64,000 bases of DNA, from contig NW_025408669.1 in NCBI RefSeq assembly GCF_020360975.1, positions 4,898,001 through 4,962,000 on the forward strand, read 5' to 3'. Under the pieces are notes generated by a model. It was given only the letters and a program-made list of their open reading frames with translations, was not told the origin of the DNA and made no database searches. The translations under genes were made by a program, and so were the position numbers. Origin of the DNA: Hirsutella rhossiliensis (lineage: Eukaryota; Ascomycota; Sordariomycetes; Hypocreales; Ophiocordycipitaceae). Shown here in pieces: positions 10,335 through 23,260 of the stretch (its first letter is position 1; each line of letters opens with the position of its first letter).

Positions 10335-11237
10335 ATGCCGCGCCGCCCACACGCCGACTCGGCCACCGCGCGGTGCTGCGTCCCGCTGGCCTCGCTCACG
10401 CAGCCCGTGCAGGTCGCGCAACTCAGGTGAGCCAAAAAAAAATTACTCCTCCTCCTCCTCCTCCTCCTCCTCCTCCGCCTCCTTCTTCTCCTTCTTCTCC
10501 GTCTTGTGTGTGTGTGTGTGTGTGTTTACTAACCAGTGTTACGCCATGGCCAGCAGCGGCGGCGGCGACGCTGAGCCGCGTGCGTCGGCCTCGGTCGCTG
10601 CCTCGTCGGCCTTTTGCGCCTGGCCGCTGCTCGGCCCGCTGCTGTTTGAGAATGAGACGAGCGATGCGCGCGACCACTGCGCCAACGAGCGGAGTATGCA
10701 TGAACGGATGGCCTTGCCAACCCTTCAACGACGTCTTGTTCTGACCGACCTCACTCCGCAGCCTTCCTCTCCTACCTCCGCCTCGCCGTCTACATGGCCG
10801 TCCTCTCCATCGCCATCACTCTGTCCTTCCACCTCACCCACCAGCCGTCGGACCTCGAGCGCCGCATGGCCAAGCCCCTCGGCCTCGTCTTCTGGCTTCT
10901 CTCCGTCGCCACCCTCTTCATCGGCCTGGGCAACTACATCAGTATGCTGCCTAACCCCTATGGCCTCCTGCGCCGGCCACGAAGAAGAAAGCATCGTGTC
11001 ACTGACCCCCTGTCCGCTCTTGGCGTTAGCAACTATAAACAAGTACGGCCGCCGAGCCGCCATTGTGCAGACTGGCTGGAGAACGCAGCTGGTGAGTTCT
11101 TTCCTCGTGTCTTCCATGCATGGCAAACACTGACACGGCGGTCGTCGTAGCTTCTGGCCATACTGGCCCTCTGCATCATCGGCACTTGTGTTGTTCTGAT
11201 TGTCGTTCCAAAGCTTCGCTCGGAGAGAGAGTCATAA
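10335..11237 (+). CDS. DUF202-family small membrane protein
   Basis: Five exons (10335-10426, 10554-10693, 10762-10941, 11030-11091, 11151-11237) encode 186 aa. Introns are 127, 68, 88 and 59 bp, all GT/AG, and every junction keeps the frame. The first 60 residues or so are low-complexity. The DUF202 core starts with FENETSDARDHCANERTFLS at residues 62-81, then three predicted transmembrane helices at about 83-100 (LAVYMAVLSIAITLSF), 117-136 (GLVFWLLSVATLFIGLGNYI) and 158-177 (LLAILALCIIGTCVVLIVV), and a short charged tail KLRSERES. The Asn-Glu-Arg-Thr-Phe box before helix 1 is typical of the family. Function is unknown; fungal members are often placed in vacuole or organelle membranes. The main doubt is exon 1: translation could instead start at the ATG at 10546, which is in the same frame as exon 2. 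Confidence 0.85.
10446..10525 (+). repeat. (CTC)n and (TG)n microsatellites in intron 1 of the DUF202 gene
   Basis: A CTC/TCC trinucleotide run covers 10446-10476 and a TG dinucleotide run covers 10505-10525. Both lie in the intron 10427-10553, between donor GTGAGC and the CTAAC-like branch site at about 10529, and supply a long pyrimidine tract. They would be prone to length changes without affecting the protein. Confidence 0.85.
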
Positions 11238-11319
11238 GTCAACCACCTCGTGTCTTGTCAATCGACAAGGCTTTGCACGGGAGCTAGCCAAAAGACGACC
11301 GAACGGATAAAAAGTGTGA
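11238..11319. other. Short spacer before the hAT remnant
   Basis: 3' flank of the DUF202 gene running into the decayed transposon. Not RIP-mutated. Confidence 0.4.
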
Positions 11320-11604
11320 TTGAAGGAGCAAAAGGCCACGGTTTTCAATATGGATGATAACGAGTTTAAAGTGTACTGCCGGGAACCCGTGATGGTGATA
11401 TTAGACCCCTCGATATGGTGGTTGGAATTAGCGCACAGAAGGAGGTTTCCTAACTTATCTCTAATGGCTATTGTCATCCTGTCTATCGCACCTATGTCTG
11501 CCGAGATAAAACGACTCTTTTCTAAGGCCAAAGCTACGGCTACCGACCAGCGGGCATCAATACGTACTGCAACTCTAAATCTTTCGGAATTTCTACGGCC
11601 CTAG
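11320..11604 (+). pseudogene. hAT transposase C-terminal (dimerisation) remnant
   Basis: A 94 aa open frame has the conserved end of hAT transposases: EFKVYC, then DPSIWWLELAHRRRFPNLS, then MAIVILSIAPMSAEIKRLFS and a final region of Arg and Leu residues. The WW-x-RFPNLS-MA-x-x-x-LS-x-x-x-MSAE-x-x-R-x-FS pattern is the hallmark of the hAT C-terminal domain. The rest of the transposase (RNase H-like core with DDE residues and BED finger) is missing upstream, so this is a dead fragment. It keeps normal TpG/CpA content and lies just outside the RIP block. Confidence 0.85.
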
Positions 11605-12172
11605 GACAAAAGCACCCTCATAGTCCCTTTGGAGGTAATATTTCTGCTTTATGAGGCGTACGGTCGTCTAATCTGGATTTTAATGCCGCTATGTAGACCC
11701 GGCAGGTACGAGTAACGTCTCCGATGTCCAAGATCTAGAAAGTGATGGGGATAGGGTTGGTGAGATACATGGTAGTAGGTTATTGGGAAGAACTAGGTAA
11801 GCTGGAGGGCATGCATGGATGAGGAAAGCCCACGAAACGCCTGCCGGGTATCGGACTAATAGTCCAGTCTGAGAATTTCGGCCAAACTGCCAGTTCAGTC
11901 TGGTCAAGCCGACGGACGATTAAGGCGGCTTGAGGCTCCTAGACGAACTGGTTGCTGTGAGGAAACCACTGTGTTGTGCAGGCAAAAGTGAAGTGACACC
12001 CCAACAGATGACCTGGAAGTGGACCCCCTATGCCATGGGGGTGCTGGTGGTAGCTGACAGTTACTGTTGAGGAGAGTGGGCATAAGAGGCCATAGTCATG
12101 CCCAAGGGACCCAATAGTCATGCATAAGGAAGCCTGCCTGACCAACATGACTCCCCTAACCCAAGGACATTA
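11605..12172. other. Transition zone between hAT remnant and RIP block
   Basis: No coding frame is supported. TpG/CpA are still present. Around 11860-11945 the sequence is rich in short motifs such as CCAGTCTG, CAGTTCAGTCTGG and GGCGGCTTGAGGC, which recall the subterminal repeats of fungal hAT elements, so this may be the 3' end of the decayed hAT element. I could not identify a terminal inverted repeat with a paired copy. Confidence 0.3.
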
Positions 12173-12373
12173 TGTAGGCCTAACTTAGGTATAGAAATAT
12201 CTCAATGCCCTCTTTTGGCTAGCTATATATAGTCACTATACCTACCTATATAAGCCCCTCCCTTATCCTAATAGATAGACTAAGATATGCATTACTAAAT
12301 TTACCTTTCTATGCCCTTATTTCTTCTACTATGCTCTTAAGCTATTACTTAAGAGTTATAAGCCCGGCCTATA
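12173..12373 (+). repeat. Possible LTR of copia family E
   Basis: The stretch starts with TGTAGGCC, holds a TATA-like CTATATAAGCCCC near 12250, and ends in GGCCTATA, where CA could have become TA by RIP. This looks like a roughly 200 bp Ty1/copia LTR. No second copy is visible in the window, so the boundaries and the assignment are tentative. RIP becomes complete within it, at about 12340. Confidence 0.35.
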
Positions 12374-14562
12374 TAGCTAGATTATTTTTTGCCCGCTAAT
12401 ATTACCTTTAAAGCTATTTAAGAGCTATTAACGCCGTTATAACGCTTAAATCGTGGTATTAAGGTAAAGAACCTAGCTATAGTAAGGGGCACTACTAGAA
12501 ATACGAATTACGTATCCCTTAAAGAAGGATATTACTTATTAAGCTAGAACTTTTAATTTTCCTAAGATAATATTAAAGGAAGTAAAAGGGGATAATTATA
12601 TTATAAGACTAAAGGAAAGCCTCGATTAGACCTTATAGATTAAGGGGATTAAATTATAGGCCTAGACTTATAAGATTTAGGAATATATTAACCTAAACGG
12701 TATTAAGGAGCTTATATAGCCTTAATAGCTAGACTAAGAGTAATTTATTATTTACCTTAAAAGGAGACCTTTTTAATAAGAAGATAAAACTAAGGCTATA
12801 TTCCTTATAAGGTAAATAAGCTATAACGAACGATACTAGGATATAAAAGACTCCTTTTATAACTTTAAGAAAAGGTTCTAGCTATAATTCGATCGCTATA
12901 AGGTTTAGTAAAAGACCTTAATTATACTTAAAGAATTAATTAAGAAAACTATTAATAAAGGGCTTTAAGGGGTAACCTTAATATATAATAGCCTAAGAGA
13001 GAAAATTAAGGAATTAAAGATATAAGCCCTACTCTTAAAGGTAAAGGAGAAAAAGCTAATTTATAAGAGATATATAACCTTTATTAATAAAAGAGTTATA
13101 TAAAACTAGAAAGCGTAGGTAGAATAGCTTAACTAGATTATTATAGATTTACGAGACCTTAAGGTTAATATACTTAACGATATAAGAATTAAATAGGATT
13201 TTCTTATAGCGGTAGATAAGTAAGACCTATATTAGTTTATAATAATAAGGGCTTTTAACCTTTATAATAAAAGATATAGTAAAGATTAACTTTTCTTAAG
13301 GAACTTAATCGCTAACTTTAAATAAGAATATACTTATAAGGAGAAGTTATAACTACTTATAAAAAGGGGAAGCGCTAATTAAATTTCTAGGAAAGTAGAT
13401 ACTTAAGCTAAATATGCTAGCTATAAGTAGTACGTTAATAGCTTAATAAGCTAGTAGGAAAATTACTACTTACTATAGGTAATATATAATAAGAAGCCCT
13501 TAATAGGCTAGAAATATAATAATCTAGCTAAATAGAATATTTAAAAAACAGCTAAAGGACTATCTAAATAAGAAAGTAAAATACTTAGCTTAGACCCTTA
13601 ATTCCTATTTTAAAGAAAGAGAACTAGTAAAGACTATTATTAGTAATAACGGGCTAGGAAAGACTATTAATATAGTTACTCTATCTAAGGTAAATTTAGC
13701 TATTAAAGGAACGCCGTTACTTACTAATAAATTAATATATAACTTAAGGGCTAATATTAACCTTTTTAATAACCTAGGTTAGTTTTAAGAAGGAACTTTT
13801 AAGTAGGGTTTTAATAATAAGGTCTAGGTTAAAAACTAAGCTTTTAAGGTATAAGAAATAAAAATAGTAGTTATCCTTATAATTAATAGTAGAAAGATAA
13901 CTTTATTAGATACTTACTTTATCTTAAAAATACTAATAAATATCTTCTTAGCTAAGCTAGGGATAATAGTAAGGATATTCTAGAACTAGCTCCTAAGATA
14001 CCTCTATTTAAAAGCTATAAAGGAGGTTTATATTAAACTAACTAACTTCTAAGGTTAGTTTATAATAAGAATACTCCTATAGTATAATAAGTAAGTATTT
14101 ATAGTTAATAAGCGCTTAAGCTACTAATAAATAAGGTAGGTAACTTATAGTATCGCTACCTTAAGTATCTTAGTCTAAGATTACTAAAGAAGCTATTAAA
14201 AGCCTACCTAGGTACTAAGCTTTAAGGCCCTTTAATATATAGCTATTAAATATATATAATAAGGAAAGCTAAAAGGGAAGTCTTAAGAAAAATACTATCT
14301 TTAAGGCCTAAAGGTCTAAGGGTATAAGTTAGCTTTAACCTTTACCTTAGCCCTATAATAGTATATAATAGGGAAAAGAAGCGATAGATAGTAAATATAG
14401 GCTACTATACCCTTAATTAGGAAGTTATATAGCTAGATAGGAACTGATTTTTAATTAGCGGAACCGGCCGACCGAATTTTAATTAGCCGGCCCTACCTAA
14501 GAGCGACCTATACTAGCGCCCGGCCTAGTAACCGGATATTACCTGCCCTACTAACTAACTAA
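12374..14562 (+). pseudogene. Heavily RIP-mutated element fragment, perhaps the gag-side of copia E
   Basis: Reading plus-strand frames through TAA/TAG gives long low-stop stretches (for example at about 13860-14450), consistent with a former coding sequence, but I recognise no diagnostic domain. The fragment ends at the TSD of A1 (14563-14567). After undoing the proposed inversion, the copia E integrase and RT of 32.35-34.25 kb would lie just beyond A1 in the same orientation, so this may be the 5' part of the same element. That link is inferred. Confidence 0.35.
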
Positions 14563-14567
14563 CTAAT

Positions 14568-15051
14568 TATAACGACCGATATTATTCTTAAGGGATAAAC
14601 CTATTAAGGGGTTTATATTAATAGATATAATAGGGCGTAGTCTAAGTAATAATAAGTATATTATATTAGTAATAAATTAAAGGTTATAGACTATAGACTA
14701 TAACTAGGTAATTAAGTAATTAGAATTAAAGATAAGATTATAATAAAGATCGTAATAATTATAATATTAAAAGCTATTAAGCTATCTATCTAAAGGAGTA
14801 TTCTATTCCTTCCTTATATATCTTAAGAGCTTTCTTAGATCGCCGAGAGCACTAAGTAATCCCGTAGCCTAGGAGCGCTAGAGCGCTAAAGCGATCCTAT
14901 AATCTTAGCCGTAGAGCGTTAAAGCGCTAAAGTAACCCGTCGCTTTAAACTTAATTAGCCCGTCGGTCTATTTAATATTCCTTATTCCCTATATTACGTG
15001 CCCTCGTAATATATACTAGTCCCCGCGGTTTACTAGACTATAGTCGTAATA
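14568..15051 (-). repeat. 3' LTR of A1 (484 bp)
   Basis: On the minus strand it begins TATTACGAC (from TGTTACGAC) and ends GTCGTTATA (from TCGTTACA). It has the same length as the A1 5' LTR at 34589-35072. Its inner half is shared with all A LTRs in the window; its outer half differs from the A2 type. Confidence 0.9.
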
Positions 15052-18000
15052 AGATACCTCTCCTCCTTTTAGTCTTACCCTTAAGACCTACTACCTTAGC
15101 TACCGTATATAAATATACCCTTATTATATTATATATAAGTATATCGTTCCTTATTCCTTTATCCTTTTAAGATATACTACTAATAGTATATCTAGTTATA
15201 TTTAAAAAAATCTTATTCTCGTAATTCTAATAAATTATATTAACGATCGGAGCTAGTATCCTAGACCGAGATCTATAGTATTAAAATTATACTTTACTCC
15301 TATTATTTTCGGTTAGGCTTAACTTATAAGGTCGGCGAGCGTTTTAATCGGTATTCTAAATATACCTTTATAGGCCGTTCTTATAATAGTTATAATATAG
15401 CGTCCGCCTATTTATTTTATCCTTTTCCTTCCTTATTATTCTTTTTACTAATATTCCTTTTTTTTAGTTTATTATATTATAAATTAATAATAAAATATTA
15501 ATTTAAACGAATAGAAAGTAAAAGAAGCGTTAAAGGAAGCGATAGCTCGCTTAGCTTAGATTAGGAAATAAAAGCGTTTCCTAAAAGACTAAGGTAGTAA
15601 GTTATTTTAGCGGGGTATATAAGCTATTAATAAAGAAGATAGTATAACGCGTTCTTCTTAAGATAAATCGGTTTATTTATTAAATAAAGAAACTATTACT
15701 ATTAGCGAGGTTTAATCGTTTAGTACCTTAGATATATTAAACTAAGATACTATTCTTAGTAACCTTATATTTCTAAGTAAGGGTTCGCTTAGTAAAACTA
15801 TTAAAGTAAAGAACTATAGTAGGTTAAATACTTAAGTAGCTCCTAGGTATTTTCCTTTAGTCTATATCCTTTCTATTTAATAAGGTATTCTTATTACTAA
15901 CCTTATTTTCTTATATCTAGTATTTATTTTATTTTATATTCTTAATTATCGTTAACTTTAATTTTTTCCTATAGTTTAGCGTTTTATAGTACTAGTTTTA
16001 ATAATAAGATATAAAATATTAGGTATATATATACTATTATTAGTAGCGTAAGTTTATAGTTAACTTTTAAAATAGTTTTCTTAACCTTAAATAGTCTAAG
16101 TTTCTTAAAGTTTAATTTATTACTTAGTTATTTTATTTTAATATTTTATTATATAAGGTAGACTATATCTCCCTCTTAAAAGATTAGTCCTTATAATCTT
16201 TTCTAATTATAGTAAGTAGATATTCGTTCTTTAATAAATTAAAGTTCTTATTATATTTCTTTATATAATTTTTATAGCTAATTTACTTATAGTATTACTC
16301 GTTCTACTTATAGTCCTTATTAAGTAACCTTAAATACTTCTAGGTTATATCTATAATTAGCGTATACTAATAAGAGCTTAGTTATTTCTATAACTAAGCT
16401 ATTATAAGCTAGTTATACTATTAGTAGCTATTTAACTTAATCGTTTTATTCGTAGCTAATATAGTATTATAAATATTATTTAAGCGTTTAGTTAAGTCGT
16501 TTTATTTATCTATCTATTTATAGGTAATAAGCTATACTAAGCTTATATTTTATCCTTAATTATACTATAAGAGCTTACTAGAACTTAGCTATAAATATAC
16601 TTTCTTTATTAAAGATAATCTTATTTAGTAGTTTAAAACTACTAATAATTATTTATAGGAATATATATACTAGCTCTTTTATATTACTTACTTCTTTATA
16701 TAGTAAGAAGTATCTATACTTTATTAGTCTATTAGTAATAATAAATATACTATTATACTTAACGTTAGTTATAAGTTCTTTTAATAGTAATAGCTTTATA
16801 ATATAATCGAAAGCTATTAAATCCTATAGCTTCTTTAGTACTAGTAGCGGTTATAATTCTCTATATAGCTTATATTATTTAGCTTTACTTTATATATAAA
16901 GTTTATATTTTTTAATAACTTATTATACTACTTTTTTAAGCTATAAGAAGTTATATTATTATTTAATTCGTTCTATTATTCTTTAGATTCCTTAGTATCT
17001 ATATATTAAATATTTATATTTATCTTATATAACTTTATCTTATAATTCTAATAGTATCTAAATTTTATTTTTATATATTAAAACTTTTAAATATTTTAGA
17101 TTATATTTATTTAATACTTTATATTCTTTTATTTATTTTAGGATCTTTTAGTATATTAAGTTATTAAGTTATACTTTAAATATTATATTTAGCTATCGTT
17201 ACTAGTAGTTTTTATTTTCGTTAATTTCTAAGAGCTATCCTTTTACTATAAGTGCCCTTATATTATAGTTACTTTATTAACTAAGGGTATTAACTTAACC
17301 GTTTTCTATTCCTTTTTTATAGATTATTTTATAGTTAAATTCTAATAAGTATTTAGCTTATTAGATCTATTATCTATTTAACTATTATATTATTATAAAG
17401 TATAAGATATTTTTATAATCTATATAAACCTTAACTTTATACTTACTTTTAAGAAGGTAGTATCGAAATTCCTTAAAAGCTTAAATAATTATAAGGAATT
17501 CTTTATCGTAGATAAGGTAATTAAGTTCTATACTATATAGCTTCTCTAAATAAAATATAATCGGTTATAATCTTCCTTTATTATCTTTTTATCCGATTTA
17601 TACTCTTAAAGTAAAGTCTAATATATTAGTTTTAAGTTCGATTTATTATTTTAAATTAAAGGTAGTTAAGACTAATTCTTATATAATTATAGTTTTAATA
17701 TATTTAAAAGCTTTATTAGCTTTATCGTCCTATATAAATTCTTTTTCCTTTTTCGTTAAGTTATATAATAGTACTATAATCTTTCCGAAATCTTTAATAA
17801 ATTATTAGTAGTAATTTATAAATCCTAGGAAACTTTATATATCCTTAACGTTTTTTAGTATTAGCTATTCTTTAACTAAGTTAATCTTATCTTATTATAT
17901 TTATATCTCTCTTAATAAGATCGTATATTTAAGGAAGTCTACTTCTTATATATAGAACTTACTTTTCTTTAGTTTAACTAGTAACTTTATATTTTAAAGT

Positions 18001-19053
18001 ATAGGGAGTACTTTATAAACGTATTCCTTATATTTTTTTAAGGTATCTAAAAAGATTAGGATATTATCTAGGTATACTATTATAAAGATATCTAAGTATT
18101 CGCGTAGGATATTATTAATTATCTATTAAAAGGTAGCTAGTATATTTATAAGTCTAAATAGTATTACTAGATATTTAAATAGTCCGAATTTCGTTTTAAA
18201 AGCTATTATCTATTTATATCCCTTTTTTATATATATTAAGTTATAGGCGCCTTTAAGATCGAGGGCTATAAACTATTTTTTACTATATAGTCGATCTTAT
18301 AGTTTTAATATAAGTAGTAATAGTATTTAGTCTTTTATTATAATATTATTTAAGCGTCTATAGTTAATAACTAGTTATAGCTTACTATTTTTCTTTAAAA
18401 TAAATATAACTAGGTAGCTTACTTTAGATATTAACGTTTATATATATCCCTTTTATAGATTCTTATTAAAGTAGTCGCGTAGCGTTTATAGTTATTTTTC
18501 GTTTAAGTTATAGATCTTATAAAACGTCGGTATTATTCTATCCTTAAGATAAATTTTATAGTCTTATTAGCTATATTTAGGTAACCCTATCTTAAGTTCT
18601 TCCTTAAAGAGTTTATTATATTTCTAGTATTCTTAAGGGATATTTTTTATTTTATTTTATAGGCTTTATTCTTTCTTTTAAAAGCTAGTTTCTCTTAACT
18701 TAAGTTCTTTATTAATTTATTTAAGGTCTTTCCTTAAAGTAGTAATAACTCTTTAAATCTTTATATTATATCCTTTATTCTATTTATATTAGATACTAGG
18801 TTATATAGCTATATTAGTTAGTACGTAGGTCTTATTAGTTAATTTTATTATATCCGCCGGTTTAGTTACTATTTTTATTTATATTACTAAAGCCTATAAT
18901 AATTTACTTAAATAGTTATCCCTTTTATCCTATTTAATAGCTAAATTATTATAAAAATTTACTTTCTTTTAAATCTACTAGTCCTAGAAACTTATATCTT
19001 TATTTTAATATAGCTAGCTAGTTTTCTAGTTAATTAATAAGTTACTCTCTTAT

Positions 19054-19511
19054 TATTGCGAAGCGTAGCCTAATTTCGTAGTTCTCGAAGATATCCCTTA
19101 GCAAGAGGGACTAAGGAAGCTAAAAATACCCGGTGTAGAAGAAGGAGCCGAGAAGAGGTATAGAAAGGAGGGTGGGGGCATAAGGGAAAGTATAAAGTAG
19201 CGAGAGATAAGACGGATATACCGGAAACGGCTATAAAGGAAGGAAAAAACCGGTAAAAAGCTCGGTAGTTAAAAGGACATTAGTAGCTTCTTTAAGCAGG
19301 ATCTTCTTTATTAATTAAGATGCTAGACGGGTATAAATAGGGGCGTTAGATAGAGGAAAGAAGGACAATTAAGGCAATATAATAATTACTCCCCTACTAT
19401 AATTGCTACCCCCGTAAGATTTAAACATCTCTGCCCTGCCTGTCCGACCCCTTACTTCTAATTTTACCTTCGTGCATTTTATATATACTTCTTATATCTC
19501 TCTTCGCGAGA
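19054..19511 (+). repeat. Solo LTR of copia F inside A1 pol
   Basis: A 458 bp copy of the F LTR starts TATTGCGAAGCG and ends CTTCGCGAGA. Flanks CTTAT (19049-19053) and CCTAT (19512-19516) are a target duplication with one C-to-T change. The uninterrupted sequence is seen in A2 near 47440-47460. A solo LTR means the internal part was lost by LTR-LTR recombination. Several CpA/TpG sites survive in it. Confidence 0.9.
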
Positions 19512-21589
19512 CCTATAGCTATAAAAGCCTTAGTATAAGGTTATATTCTTTAATATTTATAATATTAAAGTTAACTTATTCGTTATAGCCCTAGATATTA
19601 ATATTAAGGTAATTAATCTTTATATTAATAATTCCGTTATTATAGTTAAAGGCCTCTCCTTTAATATTTATAAGTTTATATAGATCTTTCTTATATCTTT
19701 ATATAAATCGGTAATAATTAACGACTTTAAGTAAAACGTAATTACCTATTACGCTATAGTTTAAAAGTATATATATATAATATCTTACGATTTAAATATC
19801 TAATACTATTTAGTTACTATAGCTTACTATTACTATATATAAGGTCCTTAGATCTTATTATATCGTGCTAGTTTATAGCCTTTTTATAAATAGTATACCT
19901 TATTTTTTACTTAGTCCTTATTTATTTTATTTAGGTATTCTTCTTTAATTTATTATTAATATCGTTTCTTTATATTTTTATAGTATAGTATTATATTAAG
20001 GCTTAAGAGACTAATTTCTTATAGCTAATTAAAGATTTCTTATTTCTTAACGCTATATTATTAATATTATACTACTTTATAGTTAATTATATACTATACT
20101 TTATAATTTTATTTATTTTTATATTAAAGGTTAAGTTTTTATTTAATATCTTTCTATTTTATATATAGTATTTTTATATCGATTCTTCCTTAGTTAAATA
20201 TAGCTTATAGCCTTTATATATATTACTAATAATCTTTTAATATACTATTATATTATTTATACTATACTTATACTTTTTATATTTATAAACTTTATAGTTT
20301 AGGTATATATATTCGTTATAATCTTCTTTATTATATTTAACTTATTATATAAGTCTTTAAAAGATTAAGGGTTTAGATATCTTAAAGTAAGTAGCATTAT
20401 ATTATTCCTTTATTTTTAGCGTATTTATAGATTTTATATATCTTTAAAAGATATCTTATTAATAAACTATTATTATCGCGGTACTTAAGTAGTATACTAT
20501 AATTAGGTTTTAATAATATAACTTAGTCGTTTAAGTAGCTTTAATCGATTTTCTAGTAGTTTAGTTTTATACTTAGGTAGGGTTTCGAAAGTACCTATCC
20601 TTTAAACCTAACTAAGAAAGCGTTATATTATACCTTTATTTAAAAGTATATTATATAATCTAGGTAAATATATAATATCTATAGAATATACTTATAGTAC
20701 TTATAAGTAAGTAGTATTTATAGATCGTTTTTAGATTCTCTTTATAGTTACTATTCTTATTATAAAGCTATAAAGGTATTAACTATAGCAATAGCTATAG
20801 TATAGTCTCCTTTATATAGTATTAGTTAATATTAAATTAATATAGCTTATTAGTTTTCTATAAGAATTTAAGGTATTTATTAGGTTTTAATTTTAAGTAT
20901 TTCTTTAAATTCTTTAAAGTATAAAGCGTATTCTTTAATTATAGTATTTTCCCTTAATAGTAAGGGTAGTAGTATAAGTTTATTTTTATCTTCTATTTCT
21001 CTAAGAATTTCTTATTCTTTAAAGCTTATATTATTAATACTTTATTATTCCTCTTTAAGTTATTATCTAAGTTTTATAAGTATAAGGGCTATATTTATAT
21101 CTTCTTTATTATATTATTTATAAACTACTTATTATTATTATTAATTTTTATTTTATATATCTTCTTAAAATTATTTACTATTCTTTTTAATTTAGTCTTA
21201 AGAAACTATTTTAAGATAAAGGTATTTTAGTTCTATAAATTTAACTTATTTCTATATTTTAAGATCCCTTTATTATATTATTATAAGGGTTTTCCTTAAT
21301 AACTTTAAGAACTATTTAGTACTATTCTTATCGCTTAAGTATACTATATATTAGTCGTTATAATATATAGTCTAACTAAGGAGTTTATACTTTAGTTCCT
21401 ATCTATTAGTAGCGTTTAAGTATTTCTTACCTTTTAAGGCTAGTACTTAGTATATTTTCTTCTCCTTATAAGGTTATTTATAGTCTTTAAAGTAATATCT
21501 AAGTTTCCTATAGTTAAAATACTTTCCTTTACTTTTCTATATTATATTTAGATCTATCTTACCTAAGTTAGTTATATAAGCGTAGGTAA

Positions 21590-21775
21590 TATTATAGAGT
21601 AGGTAGAAGTATAAGTATAAGTACTATTTATAAAATAATATTAATAAGCTATATAGAGCTCTTCTATATACGGCTAGCCTATATATATATATATAGGATC
21701 CGGCCCTCTATATATAACTATATAGCTTAAGCTATAGCCTAAGCCTATAACCTATAATAGTTAAAGACTCTTATA
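21590..21775 (-). repeat. 3' LTR of B1 (186 bp)
   Basis: Ends in CTCTATAATA on the minus strand, with an internal run of alternating TA. It matches the three other B LTRs. Confidence 0.9.
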
Positions 21776-22210
21776 TAATACCCTCCCTTAAGCGCGGTAT
21801 AGCGTTACTTAATTAATAGCTTCCGTACTATTAGGCCTATACTACTAGCTCTACCCTACCCTTTCCCGTTAATCGTATAAGCCTTACTAGCCTTATTATC
21901 TCCGCGCCTATTAGCCTAGGTAGCTAGAACTAAGCTCTATACTTATTAGCCGGCTAGCCGTTAAAATAGGGGTACGACTTATTATATACGCCCTTAAGTA
22001 GCCGGCGGCTAGCCTAGACCTATATAAGCCTTAGGTTGCCTATCCCCTCGGCCTTAAGTAGCCTCCTCTACTTAAGGGTATATAAGGCGGTATCCCCCCC
22101 TTCTTTTATCCTTTCCTTTTCCTCCTTCTTTAACTATAGTAATAGTAATAATAAGTAAGTTCCGCTCTACTTAAGGCGTTAGTTCGTTCTTAGCTATATA
22201 GGCTGCTTTA

Positions 22211-23260
22211 TTAATATATACTTATAGTAATAGCTATAGTAGTAATAATAGCCTTAATAATAATAACTTTAGCTAGTAAGTTCTCTGCCTTATAAAGTAG
22301 GAGGCTATAATCTATAATACTAACTTCTACGATAGATATATCTACCTCCCCCTCCTTTACTTCCTCCTTCTTAAAGTATATAAAGTCGTTTATCGACGCT
22401 ATACTAAGCACGGCCGACAATAGCTCCGCCGCTACCGCTACTCTTACCCGCGCCCCCGCGACCGCGCCTACCGCCGCCGCCTTTACCTCTACTACGCTAG
22501 CCGCCCTTACGTCGCCCTTCTATATAATAATACCGTCCCCGCTACCGGCTATAACGCCCGGCCCCTTTACCCCTACCTCCGCTTCTATTACCCTTATAAG
22601 TCCGCTACCTAGTAAGTATAGTAGCTATTTTCCGCTAACTTCTTAAAGTATAAACGCTAAGTATAGGCCGGAGCCGCCCGCGCGGCCCCCTATATATAGT
22701 ACGCGTCGTAGGAGCTCCCTTACGCCGACTAAGTTAGGCGCCGCTATAGTAGTAATTATTACTAGTACGCGCGTACCGGCTGCGCCTATAAAGCGGCGCC
22801 TCCTATCCTACTCGCTACGGCGTTAGCTTAAAAGGCTAGCGTATATAGGTAAGTATAGGGGGCTACTAAGAAGCGCCTTACCGCCGCCGCCGCTGCCTAC
22901 TATAATCTCCGCGCCCTTAAGCGCTAGGGCCTCGTCCCTAAGTAAGTTCCTCTCTTTTAGCTCTTTTACTTCCGCTACTAACTCTCTTAGTACTAGGAAT
23001 ACTACCTCCGTCGCCCTATCGGCGGTCCCCTTAGCCGTGCCCGCCGCCGCCCCTACCGCTACTACTAGCTAGGCCCCCCTTACTCCTAGAGCCCTTAAAG
23101 CCGCCGCTACTACCGACTAGCTCGCGGGCTTAAAGGGCCGCTTAAGCGCCTTAGAGAGCGCCGCTACCGCTAATAAAGTAAAGGAGGATAATAAAGATAA
23201 GGATAAAGATAACGATAAGGATAAGGAGTAGGTCTAAGTAGTCTAAGGGCTTTACCTTAA
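22211..23260 (-). pseudogene. Extra 3' open region of B1, unknown function
   Basis: Between integrase and the 3' LTR, B1 carries about 1.1 kb of unusually GC-rich DNA whose minus-strand frame has few stops. Its last 69 codons (22211-22420) are fully open and end in AIITTIAITISIY. The B2 copy (41.93-42.95 kb) has the same frame with the same end. Composition is Ala/Val/Gly-rich with a Lys/Glu segment (SKKEEVKEGEVDIS-like). It is not part of a standard gypsy pol. I do not recognise it; it could be a third element-encoded protein, a gag-like protein or captured sequence. The start is uncertain. Confidence 0.4.

Larger units (their letters stand above)
14563..21589 (-). mobile_element. Gypsy element A1, 3' part (pol and 3' LTR)
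   Basis: Minus-strand Ty3/gypsy sequence from the end of gag to the 3' LTR. TSD CTAAT (14563-14567) flanks the LTR. Reverse transcriptase lies at about 17700-18500 with the former YLDD box mutated to YLDN near 18050-18080; integrase lies to its left. The sequence is colinear with A2 (45.4-51.9 kb). It stops at 21589, where element B1 begins and where GGTAA (21585-21589) is one half of a B target duplication. The missing 5' part of A1, with its gag and 5' LTR, is at 34589-36614 in the opposite orientation. A copia F solo LTR (19054-19511) interrupts it. Removing inserts, the two halves sum to 7878 bp against 7828 bp for A2. Confidence 0.9.

Noticed and set aside
10132..11133. 333-codon plus-strand frame across the DUF202 gene
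   Set aside because: Reads through introns 1 to 3 and out of the conserved frame; Ser/Pro-rich artefact. The spliced model preserves the DUF202 core.
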